NCBI GenBank assembly: GCA_039822105.1
Contig: JBCBMW010000001.1
Location: 1-64,000, forward strand
From: Parvularcula sp039822105
GTDB lineage: Bacteria; Pseudomonadota; Alphaproteobacteria; Caulobacterales; Parvularculaceae
Reading direction: 5' to 3'
Length of the DNA stretch: 64,000 bases
How positions within the stretch are numbered: position 1 is the first letter of the stretch; every line of letters begins with the position of its first letter. The notes below the pieces were generated by a model that saw only the letters and a program-made list of their open reading frames with translations, made no database searches and had not been told where the DNA came from. The translations under genes and the position numbers were made by a program. This document shows positions 43,247 through 51,612 of the stretch, piece after piece.

Positions 43247-43992
43247 CGAGGCTGGCGCTCCTCCTGACCTTGCTTGTCGCCCTCTGGCCTGTCGGCGCTG
43301 CGGCACAGGATGGGACAACGGAGGTAGCGCCGGAGGTGGAAACCTTTCTTGAGGACACCCGCTCGCTTCGGCAGGTGATCCTTCCCAGCGTTGCCCTTGT
43401 CACGGTGCTGAGCATTGCGCCGGGCATTCTGATGATGGTGACCTGCTTTCCCTTCATCACCATCATTTTCTCGTTCCTGCGTCAGGCACTGGGCCTTCAA
43501 ACAGCGCCGCCCGCGATGATGCTCACCAGCCTCGCCCTCTTCCTCACATACTTCATCATGGAGCCGGTGTTCAGCGAGGCCTGGACAGTGGGGATCAAAC
43601 CACTCATCGACGGCGAGGTGACTGAGATCGAGGGGATGGCTGACGCGCTGGGTCCGTTCCGTGACTTCATGGTCTCTCGCGTTGATCAGGACACGCTCTA
43701 CCGATTGGGTGACGCCATCGAGCGCCCTGTCAACGACACGGCTGCGGCCGACATCTCGATTCTGATCCCGAGCTTCATGCTGTCAGAGATCACCCGTGCC
43801 TTTCAGATCGGCTTTGCGATCTTCCTTCCCTTCTTGGTGATCGACCTGGTGGTCGCCTCCGTCCTCATGGCCATGGGCATGATGATGGTACCGCCCGCTG
43901 TGGTCTCCCTCCCGTTCAAACTCGCCTTCTTCGTCCTTGCTGACGGTTGGGTGAAGATCGTTGAAGCCCTTCTGAGAGGATACAGTCCGTGA
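43243..43992 (+). CDS. fliP: Flagellar export-gate protein FliP
   Basis: Core membrane component of the flagellar type III export gate, 249 residues. A cleaved signal peptide (ending GAAAQ) is followed by the signature FLRQALGLQTAPPAMMLTSL, ALFLTYFIMEPVF, a periplasmic loop, and SEITRAFQIGFAIFLPFLVI with MGMMMVPP. Its ATG overlaps the fliN stop. Confidence 0.95.
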   Translation: MTRLALLLTLLVALWPVGAAAQDGTTEVAPEVETFLEDTRSLRQVILPSVALVTVLSIAPGILMMVTCFPFITIIFSFLRQALGLQTAPPAMMLTSLALFLTYFIMEPVFSEAWTVGIKPLIDGEVTEIEGMADALGPFRDFMVSRVDQDTLYRLGDAIERPVNDTAAADISILIPSFMLSEITRAFQIGFAIFLPFLVIDLVVASVLMAMGMMMVPPAVVSLPFKLAFFVLADGWVKIVEALLRGYSP

Positions 43993-45074
43993 GCGAAGCA
44001 GCGCTTGTCAGCCAACCCCAGCCCGCAAGCCAGGATGTGGATATCCCAAAACTGACAGCAGCCCAGCGGGCCGCGGTCATCCTCTCGCTGCTTGATCCCG
44101 ACAACGCGCGTTCGCTGGCTGAAGGGTTCGACGATGGCGCGGCCGAGCGAGCGATCGGAGCATTCGAAAGCCTACGGATCGTCGACAAGCGCGCGCTCCT
44201 TGAAACCATCGCCGCCTTTGTCGCGGCGGTGAAGGACGAGGTGCCTGTGGTCGCTGGCGGTGCTCGGCGAGCGGAGCAATTGGCCGAGGCCTTGACCCCG
44301 CCGCCTGCAGAAATCGTCGAGACACCGCCCGAGCTGACCGATAGTGGCTCCATCGACGAAGGTGCCGACGCCGACGCCGTCTGGGCCTATGTCAGAAAGC
44401 TCGAGCCGACCCAGTTGGCCGCTCTCATCGGCGCAGAACGCCCCGCCGTCATCGCCGCCGTGATCCAGCGCCTTGACCGGAAGAGCGGAAGCGCTGTCCT
44501 CGGACAATTGGAACAAGGCACCGCCGTTCAGGTGGTGAAGCAAGTCATGAGCGGCCGGCAACCTGCGCCGCGCACCTATGAAGCCATCGCCGAATCCCTC
44601 CGCCGCAACGCCGAGGGCCGCCTGGCCGTCGCCACGGAGCCAGAAGGCGATCCATCCGCGCAACTGGCGGAGATGTTCAACTGTCTGCCTGCGGCGCAAC
44701 AGGATGCGATCCTTGAACCCCTACGCTCGGAACTCCCTGAAGAGACGAAACTCGTCGAGGAACGCCTCCTGCGCTTCGCCATTCTCCACGAACGCCTGCC
44801 CAAGACCTTCGCCCCCACGATCTTCCGCGAGGCACCGCAGGACATTCTCGACAAAGCCCTCAAGCACGGCCTTGAGCATCAGCAAGACGCCGCCGATTTC
44901 CTCCTCGGCAGCATCTCCCAGCGCCTCGCCGAACAAATCCGGGAGCGGATCGACGAGATGCGGAAGATCAGCCACGAAGATGGTGAAACCGCGCAGACGG
45001 AGCTCCTCGGCATGCTGTTCGGCTGGGCCGACGAGGGCCGCTTCACCTTCAAAGATCCTGACGAGGAGGCCTAA
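43989..45074 (+). CDS. fliG: Divergent flagellar switch protein FliG
   Basis: Rotor protein of 361 residues that couples the MS ring to torque. The GTG start overlaps the fliP stop. LTAAQRAAVILSLLD matches the N-domain. The middle domain has PTQLAALIGAERPAVIAAVI, where the usual EHPQ motif reads ERPA. The C-terminal part (FNCLPAAQQDAILEPL, LKHGLEHQQDAADFLLGSIS) is recognisable but diverged, with an acidic tail. Position with fliF, fliN and fliP supports the call. Confidence 0.82.
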   Translation: MSEAALVSQPQPASQDVDIPKLTAAQRAAVILSLLDPDNARSLAEGFDDGAAERAIGAFESLRIVDKRALLETIAAFVAAVKDEVPVVAGGARRAEQLAEALTPPPAEIVETPPELTDSGSIDEGADADAVWAYVRKLEPTQLAALIGAERPAVIAAVIQRLDRKSGSAVLGQLEQGTAVQVVKQVMSGRQPAPRTYEAIAESLRRNAEGRLAVATEPEGDPSAQLAEMFNCLPAAQQDAILEPLRSELPEETKLVEERLLRFAILHERLPKTFAPTIFREAPQDILDKALKHGLEHQQDAADFLLGSISQRLAEQIRERIDEMRKISHEDGETAQTELLGMLFGWADEGRFTFKDPDEEA

Positions 45075-45080
45075 CCCGCC

Positions 45081-45341
45081 TTACGCCAAGCCAACGATGC
45101 CGGTCGCGGTGGTGCCCGTCGCCCGGACCCGGGTCGCAAGGATCGCATATTGCACACCTGGCTGCAGTGCCGGCAAGGTCACCGTGTCGCCTTTGGTCGT
45201 GACGACGCTGACATTCCCTGCACCTGCGACCATCAGACCACGGACCGGAAAGGCAAGATCACTCCCGTCATTGGGCGTCACAGACATGCCGCGGGCTGGC
45301 GGGCTTTCGAGGCCGGGCTCATGGTTGGTAAAATCCGTCAT
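45081..45341 (-). CDS. Spike-base protein of the gene-transfer-agent family
   Basis: An 86-residue protein with the pattern SVTPNDGSDLAFPVRGLMVA, GNVSVVTTKGDTVTLPAL and RVRATGTTATGIVGL, which is that of the RCAP_rcc01079 head-spike-base family of gene transfer agents and phages. The ATG has AAAGGA upstream. No other capsid or tail gene is near, so it is a solitary member; a bacterial cell-surface role or a phage remnant are both possible. Confidence 0.6.
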   Translation of the reverse strand: MTDFTNHEPGLESPPARGMSVTPNDGSDLAFPVRGLMVAGAGNVSVVTTKGDTVTLPALQPGVQYAILATRVRATGTTATGIVGLA

Positions 45342-45494
45342 CGGGCGGTCCTTTCACTTATCTCGGGCCGAATTATCTCTCCTCTCGACGGGACGGGGAT
45401 AAGTTGATCCGCCCACGGGCTGAAGGATGGCCTTCAAATCAGGTGAAACTCGCGATACACTCACCTTCCAGGGCGTCATCAAAGAGGCAGGTCC

Positions 45495-46163
45495 ATGTCG
45501 AAGTTCCGCGTGCTCGGAAAAGATGTTCACACCACGTATATTCCGATGAACTTCGCCAAGACGGCGGCCAGCCAGCTTTGGGCCGGCGCCAGCGACGCTG
45601 CCTCCTCGGCCAAGGCAGCGATGAAGGTCGGCCTCCTCGACGAGATCGCCCAGGCCTATTTCCAGGCCGCCGACGAGGAATATGACGGCTCGGAGATTGA
45701 GCTCAACGACGTCAAAAAGGCGATCCTCTATGCCATGGGCAAAAAGGGGACGAAGGCGACCCGGCGCGCGATGAAGTCGACGGTGAAAACCGGGCTCCAG
45801 GTCGCGGGCACGGCCACGGGCGCAACGGTGGGCTCAATCGTCCCCGTCGCCGGAACCGCCGTGGGCGGAGTGGTGGGCGGCGCGAGCCTCACCTCCCTTG
45901 TCACCCCGGTCGACATGCTGATCCGTACAACGAAATATGGGTACAAAAAGGCGATGGGCACCCAGGGCGTCCACCGCAGTCAGGCCGCGGCCAGCCTCTA
46001 TTACTATGGTGGCCTCATGTATTACGCCGGGTCCAACGAAACCAACGACCCCCGCCGCTATGCTGCGCTTGAGGCGCTCATCGTCCTCCTCGACGTGGAG
46101 CTAGAAAGCGTGATGGCGAACCAGGATCTGGAGCGCATCGCGAAGCGACTGAAATCGGTGTAA
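45495..46163 (+). CDS. Unknown protein with glycine-zipper segment
   Basis: A 222-residue protein I do not recognise. The N-terminal 80 residues are Ala-rich and helical. A region at about 98-137 is hydrophobic with regularly spaced Gly (VAGTATGATVGSIVPVAGTA, then GGVVGGA), a glycine zipper able to insert into or span membranes. The C-terminal part is helical with YYYGGLMYYAG. It lies 72 nt upstream of a Tae4-like amidase on the same strand, so an accessory, immunity or delivery role with that enzyme is a guess from position. Confidence 0.6.
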   Translation: MSKFRVLGKDVHTTYIPMNFAKTAASQLWAGASDAASSAKAAMKVGLLDEIAQAYFQAADEEYDGSEIELNDVKKAILYAMGKKGTKATRRAMKSTVKTGLQVAGTATGATVGSIVPVAGTAVGGVVGGASLTSLVTPVDMLIRTTKYGYKKAMGTQGVHRSQAAASLYYYGGLMYYAGSNETNDPRRYAALEALIVLLDVELESVMANQDLERIAKRLKSV

Positions 46164-46235
46164 ACGGACGGCTGCTATCGAGGCTTGCCCGGCATTGTTC
46201 AGGCGCGATACCCTTCATCGCGAGGGGAAACAGCG

Positions 46236-46814
46236 ATGGACAGGAAAGACCTCAACTTTGACGCGCTGTGGAAGGCCTATCCGTTCAGTGAACGCGCGGA
46301 TCAGGGCACGGAAAATCCGGGCGGAACGGTAGAAGAGATCAACAAGCTCGTGGGCGGGCATGTCGAGCTCAATGATTTTGAGAACATGTGCGCCGTCCGC
46401 ATGTCACGCGCCCTCAATTACGCCGGTTGGCCAGTTCCCCCACACTATAAGCATAAGGTGATGAAGACCTTCTCTGTCGGCGGCGCCGATAAGAAATGGT
46501 ACATGTTCCGTGTGCGTGAGTTACGCAACTACCTCATCCGAGAGCTGGGCAAGCCCGACGTCGCCCGCCCGTCGAAGAAATGGAGCACCGATGTGCGCAT
46601 CGACTTTCTGAAGCGTCGCGGCATCATCATTTTCGACGTCCCCGATTGGAAAAACGCCACCGGCCACGTCACCCTGTGGAAGGACGACAAACCGGCGGAC
46701 CGAGAATATTTCGAGAAAGCCACCAAGGTGGAGCTGTGGAGGATCGACTCAAAATCCACACCGATCACCATCAACCCCGACGGCACTCGAACCGCAAGCA
46801 GCACCGCGTTTTAG
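46236..46814 (+). CDS. Tae4-like peptidoglycan amidase effector
   Basis: A 192-residue cysteine amidase resembling type VI secretion effector Tae4, which cuts the D-Glu/mDAP bond of peptidoglycan stems. The Cys motif is NMCAVRMSRALNYAGW (Cys52), the His motif TGHVTLWKDD (His144), with Asp150/151 as third residue candidates. FDALWKAYP near the N-terminus and RVRELRNYL fit the family. No signal peptide is seen, as expected for a secreted effector. ATG 46236 follows GAGGGGAAA. No Tai4-type immunity gene or secretion-system gene is in the window. Confidence 0.75.
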   Translation: MDRKDLNFDALWKAYPFSERADQGTENPGGTVEEINKLVGGHVELNDFENMCAVRMSRALNYAGWPVPPHYKHKVMKTFSVGGADKKWYMFRVRELRNYLIRELGKPDVARPSKKWSTDVRIDFLKRRGIIIFDVPDWKNATGHVTLWKDDKPADREYFEKATKVELWRIDSKSTPITINPDGTRTASSTAF

Positions 46815-46920
46815 ATGGGGTTTGAAGCCTAGCCCGCCTTGACCCACGACGTCAGCGAGACATGGTTGACACGGAGCGATCGAACGAGCATGTGCCAACG
46901 CGCAACTGATGGAGGCGATC

Positions 46921-47153
46921 ATGGCGAAACGCACCAAAGACTTCGACGACCTCCCCTCCTTTCGAGGTGACGTCTAAGCGCCGCAAGGGCTTCCCCAGCG
47001 AAACCAACGTCAAACGCGGCCACCGGTTCATCCGTGGCGGCGACAAAGAACTCGTCGAGAAACTCGGCCGGAACGATCCGTGCCCGTGCGGTTCCGGACG
47101 GAGCTTTCAAGAAGTGCTGCCTCAAGGGAGGCAGATTTCGATGGGAGCAATAG
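46921..47153 (+). pseudogene. Frameshifted SEC-C zinc-motif small protein
   Basis: ATG 46921 has a good GGAGG site and begins MAKRTKDFDDLPSF, but stops at 46975. The next frame continues as VTSKRRKGFPSETN...LGRNDPCPCGSGRSF (from about 46967). The third frame completes it with KKCCLKGGRFRWEQ and TAG at 47151. Removing one base near 46955 and the C at 47108 restores a 76-residue protein ending in an intact SEC-C motif (CPCGSG...CC). Both shifts are +1. It is either a recent pseudogene, two sequencing errors or, less likely, frameshifting. Bases 47154-47388 hold nothing I can identify. Confidence 0.75.
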
Positions 47154-47388
47154 GAATGATTATTGGCGGTAGGTCACCTGAGTATCGGCTTTGTCGCGCG
47201 GCGTTTGAAAGCGCTCTCTTAGCGGAGAGCCCGTGAGCACCTCCACAAATCAGCAGGCCACAAAGGAGACGGTACCCAGCACCCCCGCTCCTGCTGACCT
47301 TTACAGGGTATGCGAATTTCATGTGTGGGGACAACACGTCGCCAAGACGACGTAGGCAGACTCTGACCGCCAAAACAACGCTTACTTA

Positions 47389-48810
47389 TTATTTGCTGTG
47401 AGAGCCGCCTCGAATATGTGCCTTTCCTTTGTCGGTAAGTCGCCAAGCAGACTTTGTACCTCTTAATTCAGGAACACGTTCAATCAGTCCTGCGTCACGC
47501 AGCTTGTAGAATTCTTGCTTTACCGCATTTTCTGACTTGATCCCTGTTAAGTCGCGAGCCTGCCGGTTCATTATTTGCTCATTGATTTCGAGGAAACCGA
47601 GCACCGCTTCACTAGGAGTTGCTAGGGGTTTATGAGGGAGGGTGACAGAAACATAGTTGCCGTCTTCCGCCACTATTGGCCGCTGCAGCCCGAACTCCTT
47701 CATCTTCTGAAAGGTGGTATTCAACCCCTCTCCGAGATCTTTATTCGGAGGGTCAGAATATCTACTTAAGGTACCTACAATTTTTGGATTTCTGGAGTAG
47801 CGCGCCTCTAGTATGTTATCCACCCTAACGTAGCCTGGAAGCCTACCAGGACTCCTGATTTCGATGCGATTGTCAAAGATGAGGATTTGAACATCGTCAG
47901 AGATCGAGTAATCACGATGAATGATAGCGTTGACAACAGTCTCCCATATCGCTTCCGGCGGATATTTAACTGTTTTCAGCCCGTCCTTTGCCCACAACTT
48001 AACACTGGACATAATAGTTGTGATAGCAGTTACCGATTCTTGAATGACCGAGTATAACGGACCCTCCAAGGTTTTCGTATTTGCAAGGTGGTCGCGCTCT
48101 GGATCGTCTTCCCGGGTCTCATAGCGGGCAATCCGTACTGAGCACTTCTTGGGCAAGACCGTCGATGGCGAAGGATGGAACAACAACAAACCTGCGACCC
48201 GTGGGCGCCATGTGTTATGCTCAAGCAGGTTTCGATTTACACAGAAATCCAACGGATCAGTCTTTGGGGCGTATCCTGCCAAGAATTCTCCTAGCTCCGG
48301 CGCATCGACAACCACGTCCGGGGGCACAATATCCACCAGTGTATCTTCATACGAAGATGCGCCCTTTGCGAACCCGAGTGCTGAGATCTTATCGGGGTCT
48401 TTGATTTTGAGAGACTGCGCCCCCTGCCGCTGGTAAACATCGTTTGCTGACGTTCTGGCAACCTCGCCGCTTTTTTCAACAATCACCCTAAGGATAAATC
48501 CGGAAAAATCTAAGCACCGTATAACCTCATATCTAACGTCTAGTGAGGGTGTTAAATTGAAGAGGCACTGCAAGAGGCCATTGCAATCCTCTATTTTTTC
48601 AAATCCTTCCCACCTCTTCGCAGGATCTGACTCGTCGCTATCATCTTTGATACCAATTAGAACTTCGCCACCGTCAGAATTAGAGAACGCTACAGCAAGC
48701 TTCTCCAACTGAACGCCCGATACCGAGCGCGCTTTTCGATCCAAGAAGTGAGACTCTTCTTGTTGAGCTAACTTAATTGCCTCAGACTTCGATATGTCGC
48801 GCGTTTGCAA
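47389..48810 (-). CDS. Schlafen/AlbA_2-type ATP-binding protein
   Basis: A 473-residue protein of the COG2865 kind. The N-terminal AlbA_2 domain reads EESHFLDRKARSVSG, then LAVAFSNSDGGEVLIGIKDD. The middle holds a GHKL-type ATPase module (PPEAIWETVVNAIIHRDYSI, LIFDNRIEIRSPGRLPG). The C-terminus is a winged-helix region (QARDLTGIKSENAVKQEFYK). Such proteins are predicted regulators and occur in mobile and defence loci. The gene is markedly AT-rich compared with its neighbours, which suggests horizontal acquisition. Confidence 0.8.
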   Translation of the reverse strand: MQTRDISKSEAIKLAQQEESHFLDRKARSVSGVQLEKLAVAFSNSDGGEVLIGIKDDSDESDPAKRWEGFEKIEDCNGLLQCLFNLTPSLDVRYEVIRCLDFSGFILRVIVEKSGEVARTSANDVYQRQGAQSLKIKDPDKISALGFAKGASSYEDTLVDIVPPDVVVDAPELGEFLAGYAPKTDPLDFCVNRNLLEHNTWRPRVAGLLLFHPSPSTVLPKKCSVRIARYETREDDPERDHLANTKTLEGPLYSVIQESVTAITTIMSSVKLWAKDGLKTVKYPPEAIWETVVNAIIHRDYSISDDVQILIFDNRIEIRSPGRLPGYVRVDNILEARYSRNPKIVGTLSRYSDPPNKDLGEGLNTTFQKMKEFGLQRPIVAEDGNYVSVTLPHKPLATPSEAVLGFLEINEQIMNRQARDLTGIKSENAVKQEFYKLRDAGLIERVPELRGTKSAWRLTDKGKAHIRGGSHSK

Positions 48811-48868
48811 TCTGCGATCTCCGCAAATAACTATAGCTACTTAATCCAACGGGTGCCGTAACTATTCT

Positions 48869-50743
48869 TCAATCCACATCTACGTAAAGCTTGTCGCCTT
48901 TGTCGCGGTAGAGCTGGCTCATCTCTTTCATACCCTTCTCCCGCTCCGCATCGGACATGCGTTCGAGGTCGGCTTTTTCGTTGTCTGAGAGGCCGCCGGC
49001 GTAGTCGCGGACGTCTTGGGTGATCTTCATGCTGCAGAATTTGGGGCCGCACATGGAGCAGAAATGGGCGGTCTTGTGCGCCTCTTTCGGCAGGGTCTGG
49101 TCGTGGAAGTCCCGCGCCGTTTCCGGGTCGAGGGAGAGGTTGAACTGATCCTCCCACCGGAACTCAAACCGCGCGCGGGAGAGCGCATCATCCCGCAGCT
49201 TTGCCGCCGGGTGCCCCTTAGCAAGGTCCGCCGCATGCGCCGCGAGCTTATAGGTCACGACACCGACCTTCACATCATCCCGGTTCGGAAGGCCCAAATG
49301 CTCCTTAGGCGTGACATAGCATAGCATCGCCGTGCCGAACCAACCGATCATCGCCGCGCCAATGCCTGACGTGATGTGGTCATAGCCCGGCGCGATGTCC
49401 GTGGTGAGTGGTCCGAGGGTGTAGAACGGCGCCTCGCCACACTCCCGCAGCTGTTTGTCCATGTTTTCCTTGATCTTATGCATCGGCACGTGGCCAGGCC
49501 CTTCGATCATCACCTGAACGCCGTGGTCCCAGGCGATTTTCGTCAGCTCACCGAGGGTCTCAAGCTCCGCAAACTGCGCACGATCATTGGCGTCGGCGAT
49601 CGAGCCCGGACGCAAGCCATCACCAAGCGAGAAGGTGACGTCATAGTCGCGCATGATCTCGCAGATCTCAGCAAAGTTCGTGTAGAGGAAGCTCTCTTTG
49701 TGATGCGCCAGGCACCACTTCGCCATGATCGAGCCGCCGCGCGAGACGATGCCCGTCACACGATCCGCCGTCAGATGGATGTAAGGCAGGCGCACGCCGG
49801 CATGCACGGTGAAATAGTCGACCCCCTGCTCGCACTGCTCAATCAGCGTATCGCGATAGACCTCCCAAGTGAGGTCCTCTGCCACGCCGTTCACCTTCTC
49901 GAGCGCCTGGTAGATCGGCACGGTCCCGATCGGCACCGGTGAGTTGCGCAGGATCCACTCGCGGGTGTTGTGAATGTTCTTGCCCGTCGAGAGGTCCATC
50001 ACCGTGTCCGCGCCCCAGCGGGTCGCCCAGACCATCTTGTCGACCTCTTCTTCCACCGAAGACGTAACGGCCGAGTTGCCGATATTGGCGTTGATCTTGA
50101 CCAGGAAATTCCGGCCAATGATCATCGGCTCGGCTTCGGGGTGGTTGATGTTGACCGGGATCACGGCCCGGCCTTGTGCGACCTCATCCCGAACGAATTC
50201 AGGCGTCACGAATTCCGGGACGGCCGCGCCGAAGCTCTCGCCATCCGCCGCGCGGAGGCTCGCGCCTTCTGCCGCGGCTTTCCGGCCGAGGTTTTCGCGG
50301 ATGGCGATGTATTCCATCTCTTCGGTGATGATGCCCGCGCGTGCAGCCTCAAGCTGTGTGCGGATTTTGCCCGTATAGCGCTTTGGCTGCGGCACGTTGG
50401 GGAAGGCGCGCGCGAGGTAGTCGCCGGTGGCGCCGCCATTGTCCTCGGGCTTCACATCCCTGCCCGTGTAGCTCTCATGATCCCGCCGCGCGATCCAGCT
50501 CGCTCGCGCGGGGCGCAGGCCCTTTTCGACATCAGCTTCGAAGTTTTCTTCCGTATAAGGGCCAGAAGGATCGTAGACCGGCAGCGGCGCCTCACCCGAA
50601 GAGGGGTGCAGAATAATGTCGCGCACAGGTGCCTTGACGTCCTCGAACCGGTCCGACTGGACATAGCGCTTGAACGAGCTCGGCAGTGGACCTGTCGTTA
50701 CTTTGGGGGTTTCGAAATCCGACTGCTTGGTAGGCTTGTTCAT
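48869..50743 (-). CDS. thiC: Phosphomethylpyrimidine synthase ThiC
   Basis: Radical-SAM enzyme that rearranges aminoimidazole ribotide into HMP phosphate for thiamin. It has 624 residues. The iron-sulfur cluster motif CSMCGPKFC lies near the C-terminus, with the barrel motifs VMIEGPGHVPMHKI, PFYTLGPLTTDIAPGYDHI and GVDYFTVHAGV present. Its ATG overlaps the stop of the upstream hotdog-type gene, which itself follows a TPP riboswitch, so both are repressed by thiamin pyrophosphate. Confidence 0.97.
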   Translation of the reverse strand: MNKPTKQSDFETPKVTTGPLPSSFKRYVQSDRFEDVKAPVRDIILHPSSGEAPLPVYDPSGPYTEENFEADVEKGLRPARASWIARRDHESYTGRDVKPEDNGGATGDYLARAFPNVPQPKRYTGKIRTQLEAARAGIITEEMEYIAIRENLGRKAAAEGASLRAADGESFGAAVPEFVTPEFVRDEVAQGRAVIPVNINHPEAEPMIIGRNFLVKINANIGNSAVTSSVEEEVDKMVWATRWGADTVMDLSTGKNIHNTREWILRNSPVPIGTVPIYQALEKVNGVAEDLTWEVYRDTLIEQCEQGVDYFTVHAGVRLPYIHLTADRVTGIVSRGGSIMAKWCLAHHKESFLYTNFAEICEIMRDYDVTFSLGDGLRPGSIADANDRAQFAELETLGELTKIAWDHGVQVMIEGPGHVPMHKIKENMDKQLRECGEAPFYTLGPLTTDIAPGYDHITSGIGAAMIGWFGTAMLCYVTPKEHLGLPNRDDVKVGVVTYKLAAHAADLAKGHPAAKLRDDALSRARFEFRWEDQFNLSLDPETARDFHDQTLPKEAHKTAHFCSMCGPKFCSMKITQDVRDYAGGLSDNEKADLERMSDAEREKGMKEMSQLYRDKGDKLYVDVD

Positions 50744-51495
50744 TGGTTTTGCTCCTTCAGGGCGCTGATCAACGCCTCGTCGTTCAAGTTAATCCAGATA
50801 CTTTTTGAGACAGCGATCGCTTCGCCATCGAGGGTCACAAGGGCGCTGTAGGCGCCGAGCTTCCGGCCCTCAGCCTTGCCTGGCCAGCCCATGGCCATGA
50901 GCTCTTCACCAGGCTCCGGCCGACGTTTAATGTCTGCCGAGAGACTGCCGAGCAGGACGAGCCCCTCGTCGAGGCGCAGGGCGTAGGCCGAAGGACAATC
51001 AAGCGCCGCCCACAGATACTCAGTAGCGACGAGACCGTCCTCATCGGCAAGACTGGCATCGGGCTTCCAAAGATCGGCGTTGATGGACGTCCCTTCGATC
51101 GGCCCCGAAAAGATCCGAAGGCCGTCGCCTGGCTCGCGCTTGCGGCCGCACACGAAGCAATAGGGCAGGATCAGGGGCATATCGGCGAACGCCGTCCGCG
51201 CCTCATCGAGCCTATCCAAGGGAGGAAGCTCCGGCACATCGATATCGAAACTGGTGGCCCTTGCCGTCGCGATGATGGCGCCGCCGTCGCGTAAGACCGC
51301 TTCGTGGCCATCACCCTCAATCGTCAGTGGGCGCTCGAGCGGCGGCATCGACCGAAGGCGCGCCTCCGCGGGGCCGTCAATGAGCTTGGCCAGAAGCCCT
51401 GATACATACCCGCCATTGCCAGAGTTCTTCGGCCCGCAGAAGCGCTGCGCGATGGATAAGGTCCCGGTGCCGCCGACAAGCGGATCAATCGACAT
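50740..51495 (-). CDS. Hotdog/thioesterase-like protein in the thiC operon
   Basis: A 251-residue protein that reads like a tandem-hotdog thioesterase-superfamily member: FCGPKNSGNGGYVSGLLAKL and PPLERPLTIEGD in the first half, then PYCFVCGRKREPGDGLRIF and WAALDCPSAYAL in the second. The CFVCG pair is conserved in this family but its role is not known to me. It is the first gene behind the TPP riboswitch, with the ribosome site GGAGGA at the riboswitch end, and overlaps thiC by ATGA. This ties it to thiamin metabolism by regulation; the reaction is unknown. Confidence 0.65.
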   Translation of the reverse strand: MSIDPLVGGTGTLSIAQRFCGPKNSGNGGYVSGLLAKLIDGPAEARLRSMPPLERPLTIEGDGHEAVLRDGGAIIATARATSFDIDVPELPPLDRLDEARTAFADMPLILPYCFVCGRKREPGDGLRIFSGPIEGTSINADLWKPDASLADEDGLVATEYLWAALDCPSAYALRLDEGLVLLGSLSADIKRRPEPGEELMAMGWPGKAEGRKLGAYSALVTLDGEAIAVSKSIWINLNDEALISALKEQNQ

Positions 51496-51499
51496 GGCC

Positions 51500-51580
51500 G
51501 TTCCTCCGCCGGTCTTAACCGGATCAGGTTCTAAGGGTGCGTCTCAACCCCGGATTCGGGGTGCCCCTCGGCAAGTTGTC
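51500..51580 (-). promoter_or_regulatory. TPP riboswitch (THI element)
   Basis: Read on the minus strand, the leader carries the conserved blocks TGAGACGCACCCTTAGAACC and TGATCCGGTTAAGACCGGCG, preceded by a GGGGCACCCC / CCGGGG helix. These are the pyrimidine- and pyrophosphate-sensing helices of the TPP aptamer. The Shine-Dalgarno GGAGGA follows immediately, 8 nt before the ATG at 51495, so control is probably by blocking translation initiation. Confidence 0.95.
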
Positions 51581-51612
51581 AGGAGATAGCGGCGAAGGAC
51601 CCGTTTGTCCAA

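Noticed and set aside
45081..46814. A full gene transfer agent or prophage in the fliG-thiC island
   Set aside because: One spike-base-like gene is present; no terminase, portal, capsid, tail or integrase is seen.
46236..47153. Type VI secretion locus around the Tae4-like gene
   Set aside because: No Hcp, VgrG, PAAR, TssB/C or immunity gene appears in the surrounding 20 kb.
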